A stretch of 64,000 nucleotides of DNA from Sphingomonas sanguinis (GTDB lineage Bacteria; Pseudomonadota; Alphaproteobacteria; Sphingomonadales; Sphingomonadaceae), in the NCBI RefSeq assembly GCF_019297835.1, contig NZ_CP079203.1, positions 3,662,001 to 3,726,000 of the forward strand. Reading direction: 5' to 3'. The position numbers and the translations under genes are program-made. The first letter of the stretch is position 1; every line of letters begins with the position of its first letter. Under the pieces are notes generated by a model that was given only the letters and a program-made list of their open reading frames with translations, searched no databases and had not been told where the DNA came from. Positions 50,966 through 60,082 of this stretch are shown piece after piece.

Positions 50966-51751
50966 ATGTTCCTGAAGGGCAAGACGGCGGTGATCTCGGG
51001 TTCCACCTCGGGCATCGGCTTGGCCTATGCCAAGGCGCTGGCGGCGGAGGGCGCGGCGGTCGTGCTGAACGGCTTTGGCGAGGCGGACGCGATAGAAGCG
51101 AACCGTGCCGCGCTGGAACAGGCCAGCGGTGCGGCGGCGCTCTATGACCCCGCCGACATGACCCGCCCCGACCAGATCGCGGCGATGATCGAGCGGGCCG
51201 CGAAGGAAACCGGCTCGGTCGATATCGTCATCAACAATGCCGGTATCCAGCATGTCGCCCCAATCGCCGAGTTTCCGGTCGAGAAATGGGACGCGATCAT
51301 CGCGATCAACCTGTCCTCGGCCTGGCACATGATGCGCGCGGCGATCCCGCATATGCGGCAAAAGGGCTGGGGACGGATCATCACCACCGCCTCCGCGCAC
51401 AGCCTGGTCGCCAGCCCCAACAAGTCCGCCTATGTCGCGGCCAAGCATGGCGTGGTCGGCATCACCAAGACCGTGGCGCTGGAGGTCGCGACCGACGGCA
51501 TCACCGCCAATTGCATCTCGCCCGGCTATGTCTGGACGCCTTTGGTGGAGAACCAGATTCCCGACACGATGAAGGCGCGGGGCCTCAGCCGCGAGCAGGT
51601 GATCGACGACGTGCTGCTGAAGGCGCAGCCGACCAAGGAATTCGTCACCATCGAACAGGTCGCGGCGCTGGCGCTGTTCCTCTGCCGCGACGAGGCCAGG
51701 TCGATCACCGGCGCGAACCTGTCGGTCGATGGCGGCTGGACCGCGCAGTGA
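50966..51751 (+). CDS. bdhA: 3-hydroxybutyrate dehydrogenase
   Basis: A 261-residue SDR. SGSTSGIG (11-18), the Ser in ASAHSLVASP and Tyr-x-x-x-Lys in YVAAKHG are present, and the C-terminus ITGANLSVDGGWTAQ plus VENQIPDTMKARGLSREQVI match D-3-hydroxybutyrate dehydrogenases. It oxidises 3-hydroxybutyrate to acetoacetate with NAD+, as in PHB turnover. The start is ATG 50966, with GGGAGAATGGC upstream. The stop overlaps a GTG-started hypothetical gene. Confidence 0.86.
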   Translation: MFLKGKTAVISGSTSGIGLAYAKALAAEGAAVVLNGFGEADAIEANRAALEQASGAAALYDPADMTRPDQIAAMIERAAKETGSVDIVINNAGIQHVAPIAEFPVEKWDAIIAINLSSAWHMMRAAIPHMRQKGWGRIITTASAHSLVASPNKSAYVAAKHGVVGITKTVALEVATDGITANCISPGYVWTPLVENQIPDTMKARGLSREQVIDDVLLKAQPTKEFVTIEQVAALALFLCRDEARSITGANLSVDGGWTAQ

Positions 51752-52362
51752 GGTGGCCGCTGGTCCTGTTCGGCACGATGCTGGCGGCGGGCGGCGTGGT
51801 TGCCGTCCAGGCGCAGCGGATCGAGGAGGCAAATGACTGGCGTCTGGCCGCGACCGAGGATGATCGCGTCCGCCTGCGCGGCTGGCGTACCGCCTGGATC
51901 AAGGGGCTGACGCAGGCGCGGACCGGCGGGGCGGCGGGCGACATCGCGGCGCTGGGGCAACTGGCCGATCCCGACCATTCGATCGCGGACCCGCAACTGC
52001 CCGACGGCGATTATCGCTGTCGCACGATCAAGCTGGGCTCACAGGGGCGTGCGACGCTGACCTATGTCGTCTATCCCTATTTCCGCTGCCGGGTGTCGGG
52101 TCATGGCCAGCAGCTCAGCAAGATCGACGGGTCCCAGCGGCTGACCGGGCGCATCTATCCCGATACCGATGCGCGCAGCATCTTCCTCGGCACGATGATC
52201 CTGGGGGATGAGGAACGCTCCTACGCCTATGGCCGCGACCGGGCGCGCGACATGGCGGGCGTGGTGGAACGGGTCGACCCGGCGCGTTGGCGGATCGCCT
52301 TTCCCTTTCCGGCTTATGAGTCGGTGGTCGACATACTCGAGCTGGAGCCGGTCGCGCCCTGA
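51748..52362 (+). CDS. DUF4893 domain protein
   Basis: A 204-residue protein starting at GTG 51748, overlapping the bdhA stop by 4 bases. A signal-like N-terminus (WPLVLFGTMLAAGGVVAVQA) suggests export. The conserved DUF4893 segment is DWRLAATEDDRVRLRGWRTA, followed by a beta-rich domain with two cysteines (YRCRTIK, FRCRVSG). Function unknown. The last 49 bases overlap the convergent gene below. Confidence 0.75.
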   Translation: MRWPLVLFGTMLAAGGVVAVQAQRIEEANDWRLAATEDDRVRLRGWRTAWIKGLTQARTGGAAGDIAALGQLADPDHSIADPQLPDGDYRCRTIKLGSQGRATLTYVVYPYFRCRVSGHGQQLSKIDGSQRLTGRIYPDTDARSIFLGTMILGDEERSYAYGRDRARDMAGVVERVDPARWRIAFPFPAYESVVDILELEPVAP

Positions 52363-52958
52363 ACCGGGGCGGGAGTTGGCGTGACTGGCGCGGCGGGCAG
52401 CGGTGGAAGCGAGGCGAGATAGGCCTTGCCATGCATACCCAGGACCGTGACCCGGTCGGCATTGGCCTGCCCCACCGCCTTCAGATAGGAACGCGGCTTC
52501 TTCATCAACTGGGGCTGGTCGAGGCCGACCAGCCCCAACCGCCGCGCCGCTTCCTGCACGAAATGGACGCAATTGCGGTCGTTGAGATTGTAATGCGAGT
52601 CGCCGGTCTTCTCGTCCCAGGCCGCGACCAGCGCCAATATGTCGGCATATTGGCTGTCGGTCATGACATAGGAAAACTGTGCGTCGCTGGTCGAGATGTA
52701 GAAGGGCTTGGAGATGTCCAGCCGCCCCTTGACCGTGCTCATCAGGATGGCGGGCGAGACGGAACGGGCGGTGAAGCCGTAATTGGCGTCGACCGGCTGG
52801 CCCGTCGCATCCACCGTGCCGCGCAGACTGAAAAAAGCATGGGGAAAGCTGTTGCCCAGCTCATGGCTCCAGAAGGTGATCGTCACCGCCGCCTGGGCGG
52901 GCAGCGCGCAGGTCAGCGCCAGGATCAGGGCGGTCGCGAGTCGCAGGAGCTTCGTCAT
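52314..52958 (-). CDS. Exported papain-like/DUF4105-like hypothetical protein
   Basis: A 214-residue protein with a cleavable signal (LLRLATALILALTCALPAQA). The mature part has FWSHELGNSFPHAFFSLRG and the Cys/His pattern DRNCVHFVQEAARRLG, recalling NlpC/P60-type or related cysteine hydrolases; His 38 and Cys 133 could be catalytic. The tail is rich in P, T and S. The start is ATG 52958; ATG 52970 adds four residues. Convergent to and overlapping the DUF4893 gene by 49 bases. Assignment is tentative. Confidence 0.6.
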   Translation of the reverse strand: MTKLLRLATALILALTCALPAQAAVTITFWSHELGNSFPHAFFSLRGTVDATGQPVDANYGFTARSVSPAILMSTVKGRLDISKPFYISTSDAQFSYVMTDSQYADILALVAAWDEKTGDSHYNLNDRNCVHFVQEAARRLGLVGLDQPQLMKKPRSYLKAVGQANADRVTVLGMHGKAYLASLPPLPAAPVTPTPAPVQGATGSSSSMSTTDS

Positions 52959-52966
52959 GACGGACC

Positions 52967-53926
52967 TCATAACCTATGTTGCGCGGCGGGCGCAGACGCA
53001 TTCTCGCGTTTTTCCGGGCGAATATAGATAGATGACAGGCTGGGTACGGCGTGCCGAAGGTCGTCTTCCAGCATTTCGATCATCGTCTCGGCCGCGCCCA
53101 TCGGCAGGCTGTCGACGAAATCGGCGCTGATCGCCGCGAAGATGCTGTCGGGCGCGGTATGGATCGTGCGGACATGATTGACATGAGTGATCCACGAGCG
53201 CGTGGCGACGATCTCGCGGATCGTCTCGACCACTTCCGGGTCGGCGCGTTCGCCGATCAGCAGCCCCTTGGACTCGCGCGCCAGCAGGATTGCGACCATG
53301 CCCAGAACCAGCCCGATCAGGATCGAGGCGATCCCGTCGATCCGCGCATCGCCCGTCTCGTGCGACAGCCAGACGCCGAGCGCCGCGATGACGAGGCCAG
53401 CCAGCGCCGCCGAATCCTCGAACAGCACGATGAAGCCCGGCGGGTCCTTGGAATCATGGATGGCCCGCCACCAGCCGCTATCGCCCTTGGTCCGCGAGAA
53501 TTCGCGCACGGCGATCGCCCAGCTTGCGCCCTCCAGCGCGAAGGCGATGGCGAGCACGATATAGTTGACCGTCGGATCGCGCAGTGGCTCTGGCGACTTG
53601 ATATGCAGCCAGCCCTCATAGATCGAGATGCCGGAGCCGAGCGCGAAGATCAGGATCGCGACGACGAAGGCCCAGAAATACAGCTCTCGCCCATAGCCGA
53701 AGGGGTGGATCGCATCCGGGCCGCGCTTGGCGCGCTTCTGGCCGTAGAGCAGCAGGATCTGGTTGCCGCTGTCGACCACCGAATGCACGCCCTCGGTCAG
53801 CATCGAGGAGGAGCCGGTGATCCCGGCCGCCACGAACTTGGCGACGCCGATCGCCAGATTGGCCGCCAGCGCGCCGTACAGGACGATGTTCTCGCGAATG
53901 CGCGCGGTCAGGCCGGTGTCGGGCAT
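52967..53926 (-). CDS. Cation diffusion facilitator transporter
   Basis: A 319-residue CDF protein with six predicted membrane helices. The metal-site patterns are EGVHSVVDSGNQ and HPFGYGRELYFWA, and the second site is FEDSAALAGLV. A cytoplasmic C-terminal ferredoxin-like domain follows (about 230-300). It probably exports Zn2+, Fe2+ or a similar cation. It starts at ATG 53926 and ends just before the papain-like gene start. Confidence 0.9.
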   Translation of the reverse strand: MPDTGLTARIRENIVLYGALAANLAIGVAKFVAAGITGSSSMLTEGVHSVVDSGNQILLLYGQKRAKRGPDAIHPFGYGRELYFWAFVVAILIFALGSGISIYEGWLHIKSPEPLRDPTVNYIVLAIAFALEGASWAIAVREFSRTKGDSGWWRAIHDSKDPPGFIVLFEDSAALAGLVIAALGVWLSHETGDARIDGIASILIGLVLGMVAILLARESKGLLIGERADPEVVETIREIVATRSWITHVNHVRTIHTAPDSIFAAISADFVDSLPMGAAETMIEMLEDDLRHAVPSLSSIYIRPEKRENASAPAAQHRL

Positions 53927-54004
53927 GGCCGGTACAGCGTGCGATGGGGGCGGTTGTTCCGTTGGGCCAACAAAGCGCGGCGCCGGTGGGGCTTGTCCAG
54001 TCCT

Positions 54005-54142
54005 CCGTTCAGCCTGAGCGAAGTCGAAGGCCGCGGGATTTCCGGCGGGAGTTCGGGGCGTGCACTTCGACTTCGCTCAGTGCGAACGGGGGCGGGGGAG
54101 CTTGGTACCACCTTCCGTTCAGCCTGAGCGAAGTCGAAGGCC
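54005..54142. repeat. Family 1 palindromic repeats, three copies
   Basis: Copies at 54005-54032, 54062-54089 (inverted) and 54115-54142. The outer two carry the AGGC-type stem and the middle one the AGTGC-type stem. They lie between the CDF gene and the small gene after isocitrate lyase. Confidence 0.85.
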
Positions 54143-54153
54143 AAGGGATCACG

Positions 54154-54312
54154 TCACGACGCGATCCGCCCCAGCCGGTGGTACAGATGGGCGAACTTGA
54201 TCGATCGCGGGTCGTCGGCGACACGCTTGACGTGTTCGGCGATGGCTTCCTTCATCAGCGCGAAGTCTTCGGTGGAGAAGACGGCGCGGCTGCGTTGCGG
54301 TTCGGTCGGCAT
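54154..54312 (-). CDS. Small protein, 52 aa, downstream of isocitrate lyase
   Basis: A 52-residue hydrophilic, helical protein (MPTEPQRSRAVFSTEDFALM start, ending in a basic HLYHRLGRIAS). GAAGGAG lies 8 bases before the ATG. It follows aceA by 26 bases on the same strand, so it is probably co-transcribed. The family is not recognised. A conserved small partner of isocitrate lyase is possible. Confidence 0.7.
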   Translation of the reverse strand: MPTEPQRSRAVFSTEDFALMKEAIAEHVKRVADDPRSIKFAHLYHRLGRIAS

Positions 54313-54338
54313 GGCATTCTCTCCTTCGTTGCTGTGAG

Positions 54339-55616
54339 TCAGGCGGCCCGGACGAACTGGGCGGCCTCGGTGGATTCGGCGAGCGCGGTGGTTGAGCTGT
54401 CGCCACCCGCGACCATTTGCGCGATCAGGTCGAAATAGCCCGTGCCCACCTCGCGCTGGTGGCGGGTCGCGGTGTAGCCATGGGGCTCGGCGGCGAACTC
54501 GGCCTGTTGCAGCTCGGAATAGGCCGCCATGCCGCGATCCCGATATCCCCGCGCCAGCTCGAACATGCCGTAGTTGAGCTGGTGGAATCCGGCGAGCGTG
54601 ACGAACTGGAACTTATACCCCATCGCCCCGATCTCGCGCTGGAAACGGGCAATGTCGTCGCGGTCCAGATTGGCCTCCCAGTTGAAGCTGGGCGAGCAGT
54701 TATAGGCCAGCATCTTGTTCGGATGCTCGCGCCGGATCGCCTCGGCAAAGCGGCGGGCATCGTCCAGATTGGGCTTGGACGTCTCCCACCACAACAGGTC
54801 GGCATGGGGGGCGAAGGCCAGGCCGCGCCGGATGCAATGGTCGACGCCAGTGCCCGGCTTCAGGCGGAAGAACCCTTCCGCCGTCCGCTCGCCGGTCAGG
54901 AATTCATGGTCGCGTTCGTCCACATCCGACGTGATGAGCCGGGCGCTCTCGGCATCGGTGCGCGCGCAGATGACGGTCGGCACGCCCGCCACGTCCGCCG
55001 CCAGCCGCGCGGCATCCAGGTTTCGGATATGCGCCTGGGTGGGGATCAGCACCTTGCCGCCCAGATGGCCGCATTTCTTCTCCGAGGCGAGTTGGTCCTC
55101 GAAATGCACGCCCGCCGCGCCCGCCGCGATATAGGCCTTCATGATCTCATGGCAGTTGAGCGGACCGCCGAACCCGGCTTCGGCATCGGCGACGATCGGC
55201 GCGAACCAGTCGCGCGTCGCGCCGCCTTCCGAATGTTCGATCTGGTCGGCGCGGGCCAGCGTCGCATTGATCTTGCGCGCCAGCTCCGGCCCGGCATTGG
55301 CGGGGTAGAGCGACTGGTCGGGATACATTTGTCCCGCCGTGTTGGCGTCCGCCGCGACCTGCCAGCCCGACAGATAGATCGCCTTCAATCCGGCGCGGAC
55401 CATCTGCATCGCCTGGTTGCCCGATAGCGCGCCCAGCGCGGGGACGTAATCCTCGGTCTGGAGCAATTCCCACAGCTTCAGCGCGCCGCGCCGGGCCAGC
55501 GTATGCTCGACCGTGATCGATCCGCGCAGCCGCGCGACATCGGCGGGCGTGTAGGGACGGGCGATACCGTCGAACCGCCCGGCAGGGGCGGGGATCAGAT
55601 CCTGGAAGCTCGGCAT
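54339..55616 (-). CDS. aceA: Isocitrate lyase
   Basis: A 425-residue isocitrate lyase. The catalytic KKCGHLGGK contains Cys182; other landmarks are [18 protein letters not shown] and HFEDQLASE. It splits isocitrate into succinate and glyoxylate in the glyoxylate shunt, needed for growth on acetate or fatty acids. The ATG is at 55616; the longer upstream frame crosses the regulatory region. It is divergent from a RamB/ScfR-type regulator, the usual partner of aceA. Confidence 0.96.
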   Translation of the reverse strand: MPSFQDLIPAPAGRFDGIARPYTPADVARLRGSITVEHTLARRGALKLWELLQTEDYVPALGALSGNQAMQMVRAGLKAIYLSGWQVAADANTAGQMYPDQSLYPANAGPELARKINATLARADQIEHSEGGATRDWFAPIVADAEAGFGGPLNCHEIMKAYIAAGAAGVHFEDQLASEKKCGHLGGKVLIPTQAHIRNLDAARLAADVAGVPTVICARTDAESARLITSDVDERDHEFLTGERTAEGFFRLKPGTGVDHCIRRGLAFAPHADLLWWETSKPNLDDARRFAEAIRREHPNKMLAYNCSPSFNWEANLDRDDIARFQREIGAMGYKFQFVTLAGFHQLNYGMFELARGYRDRGMAAYSELQQAEFAAEPHGYTATRHQREVGTGYFDLIAQMVAGGDSSTTALAESTEAAQFVRAA

Positions 55617-55625
55617 CGCATCGTC

Positions 55626-55633
55626 CTTTACAA
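55626..55633 (-). promoter_or_regulatory. Candidate ScfR/RamB-type site before aceA
   Basis: On the minus strand the octamer TTGTAAAG ends 10 bases upstream of the aceA start, overlapping the AAGGA ribosome site. The same octamer occurs at 55744-55751 near the divergent regulator gene. Presence of one in each promoter suggests recognition by the regulator. Confidence 0.35.
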
Positions 55634-55743
55634 TTTGACTATTCGTGACCGAGAGAATGTCGGGAAAAGGCGTGTCGCAGAAGCGATCACATGGTCCGAG
55701 CCGGGTCGCGCCGTGGGCAATCAGCCGGCCATGGCCTGTATCC

Positions 55744-55751
55744 TTGTAAAG
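55744..55751 (+). promoter_or_regulatory. Candidate ScfR/RamB-type site before the regulator gene
   Basis: TTGTAAAG on the plus strand, 51 bases before the regulator ATG. It is the inverted partner of the site at 55626-55633, spaced about 110 bases apart across the divergent promoter region. Confidence 0.35.
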
Positions 55752-55802
55752 AATTGACAGGCCAGATGATGCGGCGCAGCCTTTCCCTGGAGGAGAGTGG
55801 CG

Positions 55803-57200
55803 ATGAGCGGAGCCAAGGTGATCGCGGGCCATGCCGTGCGGCGGCTGCGGCGGCAGAACGGCCTGTCCCAAGCGGCGATGGCGGAGATGCTCGACATCTC
55901 GCCCAGCTATCTGAACCTGATCGAGCGCAACCAGCGGCCGGTGTCGGCGGCCCTGCTGGTCCGGCTGGTCGAGACGTTCGACTTCGACCCGCGCGCCCTG
56001 ACCAGCGGCGCGCCCGGCGGCGGGGCGGCGGCGATGCGGCGGCGGCTGGCCGATCCGCTATTCGCCGATCTGGAGATCGACCGCGCCGAGCTGGAGGAAT
56101 GGCTGGCGGCGGCACCGGGCGGCGCGGAGGCGTTCGCGCGGGCCTTCGACCGGCTGGCGGACGCGGGGAGCGGGGCGGCGGACAGACCCGCCGCACCCGA
56201 TCCGACCTTGGCAGTGCGGCGCGAGATCGAGCGGTGGCGCAACCATTTCCCCGATCTGGACGCCGCCGCCGAGACGCTGGCGGACGAGTTGCGGTTGGCG
56301 GCGGGCGATCTGTACGGCGCGCTGGCGGAGCGGTTGCGGGTGCGCCATGCGCTGTCCATCCGCGTGCTGCCGATCGACATCCTGCCCGACCGGCTCGTCC
56401 GGCTGGACCTTCACGCCCGCCAATTGCAACTGTCCGAGATGTTGGAGGCGCCCGCACGCGTCTTCGCGCTCGCGGTGCAACTGGCCCAGTCCGAGGCGCG
56501 CAGCGAGATCGAGGCGCTGGCGCGCGGCGCGGCCTTTGGCGACCGGATCGCGGAGCGGCTGTTCCGGCGCTATCTGGCGCAATATTTCGCCGCCGCCATC
56601 GTCATGCCCTATGCCCGTTTCCTGCGCGCGTGCGAGGCGAGCGGCTATGACCTAACCGTCCTCCAGCGGCGGTTCGGCGTGTCGTTCGAGCAGCTGGCTC
56701 ACCGGCTGACGACACTGAACCGCGTCGGCGCGCGCGGGTTGCCCTTCTTCCTGATGCGGATCGACCGGGCGGGGCAGGTGTCGAAGCGGCTGACGGGGGC
56801 GGCCGATCCCGGTCTTGTCGAGGCGGAGGGGCTGTGCCCGCTAATGGCCGTCTTCCGCGCCTTCGACCGGAGCGGCGATACGCTGGTCCAGACGGTCGAA
56901 ATGCCGGATGGCCAACGCTTCGTGACCCTGACGCAGGCGGCGTCACGCGCCGGGCGCACGCTTTCCGGAGGTTCGGGCCGGTTCGCAGTCATGCTGGGTA
57001 TGACTGCCAGCCTCGCTGGGCCGATCGCGGCGATCCGGGGGCATGATCCGATCAGTGGGTCGGCAACGGCGATCGGCCCTGGTTGTCGCCGCTGCCTACG
57101 CGTTGAATGTCCCCAGCGCTCGCATCCGCCGATCGGCCGCGCGATGCTGGTCAATGAGCGGGAACGCGGCGTTGTCGCATTGAATTTCATGGGAGACTGA
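55803..57200 (+). CDS. XRE-family regulator of acyl/glyoxylate metabolism (ScfR/RamB type)
   Basis: A 465-residue regulator with an XRE helix-turn-helix (about 7-55; [19 protein letters not shown]), an ImmA/IrrE-like central region (about 150-300) and a C-terminal DUF2083-type domain containing the cysteine block [12 protein letters not shown]. RamB and ScfR proteins sense propionyl-CoA or related metabolites and control aceA. The ATG 55803 follows the strong site GGAGGAG; GTG 55797 is an alternative. Its divergent placement with aceA is the classic arrangement. Whether it activates or represses cannot be read from the sequence. Confidence 0.88.
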   Translation: MSGAKVIAGHAVRRLRRQNGLSQAAMAEMLDISPSYLNLIERNQRPVSAALLVRLVETFDFDPRALTSGAPGGGAAAMRRRLADPLFADLEIDRAELEEWLAAAPGGAEAFARAFDRLADAGSGAADRPAAPDPTLAVRREIERWRNHFPDLDAAAETLADELRLAAGDLYGALAERLRVRHALSIRVLPIDILPDRLVRLDLHARQLQLSEMLEAPARVFALAVQLAQSEARSEIEALARGAAFGDRIAERLFRRYLAQYFAAAIVMPYARFLRACEASGYDLTVLQRRFGVSFEQLAHRLTTLNRVGARGLPFFLMRIDRAGQVSKRLTGAADPGLVEAEGLCPLMAVFRAFDRSGDTLVQTVEMPDGQRFVTLTQAASRAGRTLSGGSGRFAVMLGMTASLAGPIAAIRGHDPISGSATAIGPGCRRCLRVECPQRSHPPIGRAMLVNERERGVVALNFMGD

Positions 57201-57223
57201 ATCTTCGGAAAGCCGCGAAACGT

Positions 57224-57583
57224 TCAGGCGACACTCTCCCCGATCATTCGGATGATGTCGTGCCCGGTGTAGGGCTTTGGCACGAACCGCACGCCCTGGG
57301 GCAATTCTGCGGCGACGTGCAATTGCTCGCCCGAGGTCACGATGATTGACACATGCGGATGCGACTGGCGGACCTTCGCCGCCAGCGTCGCCCCGTCGAT
57401 CGAACCCGGCATGGCGACATCGGTGAAGATCGCGCGGATTTCGGGATGCCGCTCCAGCGCAAGCAGCGCCTCGTCGGCGCTGTCCGCCTGGACCACGACA
57501 TAGCCCGCATCCTCGAACGCGAACTGCACATGCATCAGCAGAAGCTGTTGGTCTTCTACGATTAAGACGGTCGGACGCTTCAT
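57224..57583 (-). CDS. Single-domain response regulator
   Basis: A 119-residue CheY-like receiver with acidic pair EDQ (10-12), acceptor Asp55 in AIFTDVAMPG, Thr/Ser in IVTSGE and Lys in FVPKPY. There is no output domain, so it works by protein contact, for example in phosphorelay. It is convergent to the ScfR-type gene and not clearly linked with a kinase in this neighbourhood. It could serve the EcfG stress cascade, but that is unproven. Confidence 0.88.
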   Translation of the reverse strand: MKRPTVLIVEDQQLLLMHVQFAFEDAGYVVVQADSADEALLALERHPEIRAIFTDVAMPGSIDGATLAAKVRQSHPHVSIIVTSGEQLHVAAELPQGVRFVPKPYTGHDIIRMIGESVA

Positions 57584-57652
57584 ATAACCGGCATTAAATC
57601 CGTGCCGGGCCGTCCGTTCCGAAACCGGTGTAATTCCGCGTTCATGTGACCG

Positions 57653-58609
57653 TCACACGCCGCTGTCGGTCAGTCGGGCCAGCTGATCGTTGGAAAGGGA
57701 CAGGTGCATGGCGGGCGTCAGCTCGGACAGCTGCTGGACGCTGGTCGCACTGGCGATCGGTGCGGTGACGCCGGGCTGTGCGATCAGCCAGGCGAGCGCG
57801 ACCTGCGCCGGGGTGGCCCCCGTCTCCGCCGCCACCGCGTCCAGCGCCTCGAGCACTGCCGCACCCTTGCCATGGAGCAGCTCGCCCATCGTCGCGCCGC
57901 GCACGCTCTGCGACAGGTCGGCGTCGCTGCGATATTTGCCGGTCAGGAACCCGGCGGCGAGGCCGTAATAGGGGACGACGCCGATATTCTCCGTGACGCA
58001 GTAATCCTGCAACTCGCCCTCGAACTTGTGGCGGCTCACCAGATTATATTCAGGCTGCAGGACGTGATAGCGCGGCAGCCCGGCGGCCAGTGCCGCCTCG
58101 TTCGCCGATTTTAGGCGCGCGGCGTGGAAATTGGAGGCGCCGATCACCCGCACCTTGCCCGCCTTGACCAGCTTGGCGAAGGCCTCCATCACCGCGTCCT
58201 GCGGCTGATCCCCGTCATCCTGATGCGCGAAATACAGGTCGATCCGGTCGGTGCCGAGCCGCTTGAGCGACGCCTCCGCCGCCGCCGCGATCCGGGCGGG
58301 GGCGAGTTTCTCACCGCCTTCGCCGGGCAGCATTCCGACCTTGGTGGCGATCAGCACCTGGTCGCGCTTGCCGCTCGCCTTCAGCCACTCGCCGATCATC
58401 GCCTCGGACTCGCCGCCCTGATGCCCATCGGCCCAGGCGGAATAGACGTCCGCCGTGTCGATCATCGTGCCGCCCTGGTCGACAAAGGCGTCGAGCACCG
58501 CAAAGCTCGCCGCGCGGTCCGCGGTCCAGCCGAAGACATTGCCGCCCAGCACCAGCGGCGCGATCATCAGGTCGGTCGAACCCAGGCGGCGAAGCGGCAT
58601 GTCGGTCAT
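57653..58609 (-). CDS. Aldo/keto reductase
   Basis: A 318-residue aldo/keto reductase. The catalytic tetrad is seen in IDTADVYS (Asp, Tyr), LIATKVGM (Lys) and LYFAHQDD (His). It belongs to the Tas/YajO-like branch with NADPH use. The substrate is unknown. It lies 6 bases downstream of a small lipoprotein gene on the same strand. Confidence 0.88.
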   Translation of the reverse strand: MTDMPLRRLGSTDLMIAPLVLGGNVFGWTADRAASFAVLDAFVDQGGTMIDTADVYSAWADGHQGGESEAMIGEWLKASGKRDQVLIATKVGMLPGEGGEKLAPARIAAAAEASLKRLGTDRIDLYFAHQDDGDQPQDAVMEAFAKLVKAGKVRVIGASNFHAARLKSANEAALAAGLPRYHVLQPEYNLVSRHKFEGELQDYCVTENIGVVPYYGLAAGFLTGKYRSDADLSQSVRGATMGELLHGKGAAVLEALDAVAAETGATPAQVALAWLIAQPGVTAPIASATSVQQLSELTPAMHLSLSNDQLARLTDSGV

Positions 58610-58615
58610 GGCGTA

Positions 58616-58813
58616 TCAGCTTTCGTTATCGGTGGAATCGTCCTCCCCAACGTCCGAAGGCGCCATCGCGTTCAGATCGACCGCATTGGCATCGAGCATG
58701 GCGGCGGCTTCGTTCAGCTGGCGGTTTTCCTCGTCGCTCAAGCCCTTGGGTTGGTCGTGCGAGGAACAGGCGGCCAGCGTCAGCAGCGCGGCGGTCATCA
58801 GGATACGGATCAT
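58616..58813 (-). CDS. Small lipoprotein, 65 aa
   Basis: A 65-residue protein with a lipoprotein signal (lipobox LAAC, Cys at 16) and a short acidic, helical mature part. No domain is recognised. The stop lies 6 bases before the aldo/keto reductase start, so both are probably one transcript. Confidence 0.7.
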   Translation of the reverse strand: MIRILMTAALLTLAACSSHDQPKGLSDEENRQLNEAAAMLDANAVDLNAMAPSDVGEDDSTDNES

Positions 58814-58915
58814 GGCCGCCATCATGCCAAAAGCTGGGGCCGGTGGGAAAGGGGGAACCCGGCGGCGGGGGGCGTGCGTTGTCGCGGCCTGGTTTTCGCT
58901 CATGAGGTCAATATC

Positions 58916-59386
58916 ATGCCCGCTCCCCTGCCTGCCCATCTGCTCGCGCCGTTCAAAATGGGTCTGGTCGGCGGACAGCGCGCGATGACTCCACTGGCCG
59001 CCGTGTCGATCGCCGCGGCGCGCGGGCAATTGCCGGTGGGCAAGGGCGTGCTGCGCTGGCTGGCCAATCCGGTCGTGGCCGCAGGGACGCTGGCGCTGGC
59101 GATCGGGGAGATGGCGGGCGACAAGCAGAAGACCGCGCCGAACCGCATCGTCCCCATCGGCCTGGCGGCGCGCTTCACGACCTCGGCGATCGCGGGCGCG
59201 GCGCTGGCCAGCCCCAAGCACCGCTGGCTGGGCGCGGCGATCGGCGGGGTGACGGCGGTGATCGCCTCCTATCCCGGCTGGCGCGGTCGCATGGCGGCGC
59301 TGGGCCGCTATGGCCAGACGAAGACGGGCTTTGCCGAGGACGCGGCCGTGCTGGCGGGCGCGGTGGGGATCGTGCGGGGGCGTTGA
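58916..59386 (+). CDS. DUF4126-like small membrane protein
   Basis: A 156-residue protein with several Ala/Gly-rich hydrophobic stretches, for example MTPLAAVSIAAA, VVAAGTLALAIGEMAGDK and ARFTTSAIAGAALAS, consistent with three to four membrane segments. The conserved KMGLVGGQRAMTPLA and KTAPNRIVPIGLAARF fit the DUF4126-type family. GAGGTC precedes the ATG. Function unknown. It is convergent to the next gene, ending 6 bases before it. Confidence 0.7.
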   Translation: MPAPLPAHLLAPFKMGLVGGQRAMTPLAAVSIAAARGQLPVGKGVLRWLANPVVAAGTLALAIGEMAGDKQKTAPNRIVPIGLAARFTTSAIAGAALASPKHRWLGAAIGGVTAVIASYPGWRGRMAALGRYGQTKTGFAEDAAVLAGAVGIVRGR

Positions 59387-59392
59387 TGCCGA

Positions 59393-60043
59393 TCAGAAAG
59401 GAGCGGGGTAATACCGGCCGACCCAAGCATGATCCGGCTGGCGGGAGTCGAAACGAACCTCGTTGACGGTTTGACCCGGCGTACCAAGCCATATCAGGAA
59501 GCCATTCGGATCGGCCGATATGTTCCATGGCTTGAGGCGTGACAATTTGGCCGGGATTGTCGCTTCGCTATCGCACAATCCCGAATGGGTCTGGTCCGCG
59601 CATTGGATCGCGAACTTCGCTTCGCCCGAACGAAGACGATCCAGTTGTTCGAGACTGTCGAAACCCTGCGATAGGGTGACGCCCGGATTCAGGTGAACAT
59701 AATCGGCGGTCGGGCATCCCGATGCCTTTGATGGCGCGATCTCCGTCATGGGATAGCGATCATCGGGTATCGCATGATCCAGCGCGTCATCCGGGTCGGC
59801 TCGGAAACGCACGGTCCATCGAATTCTCGTGCAGCCTTGGGTTGTCGCAATCGGACGCTCCACAAGATTGGCATCGATGACGCCAGGGGCGTTCATTCCG
59901 CCGACGGGTGCGACGAACGCCTCGATAGGCCCGTGCTGCACGCCTTTCAGAAGACGCTCGCCAGCGACGGTCGGGGGAAGTCGCCGCGCATCGCCAAAGG
60001 ACAGGGCGGCTCCTGTCTGTAGGAGCACGGCGAAAAGGATCAT
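59393..60043 (-). CDS. Hypothetical exported protein
   Basis: A 216-residue protein with a short signal sequence (MILFAVLLQTGAALSFGDA). The mature part has four cysteines (GCTRI, GCPTA, QCADQ, LCDSE), probably paired, and no recognised domain. It has a mixed beta-rich pattern. Composition is close to the neighbours. It is on the strand opposite to the DUF4126 gene. Confidence 0.6.
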   Translation of the reverse strand: MILFAVLLQTGAALSFGDARRLPPTVAGERLLKGVQHGPIEAFVAPVGGMNAPGVIDANLVERPIATTQGCTRIRWTVRFRADPDDALDHAIPDDRYPMTEIAPSKASGCPTADYVHLNPGVTLSQGFDSLEQLDRLRSGEAKFAIQCADQTHSGLCDSEATIPAKLSRLKPWNISADPNGFLIWLGTPGQTVNEVRFDSRQPDHAWVGRYYPAPF

Positions 60044-60082
60044 GCGTTCCTCATGCTGACGTCATCGCCCCCTCGATGCCTG

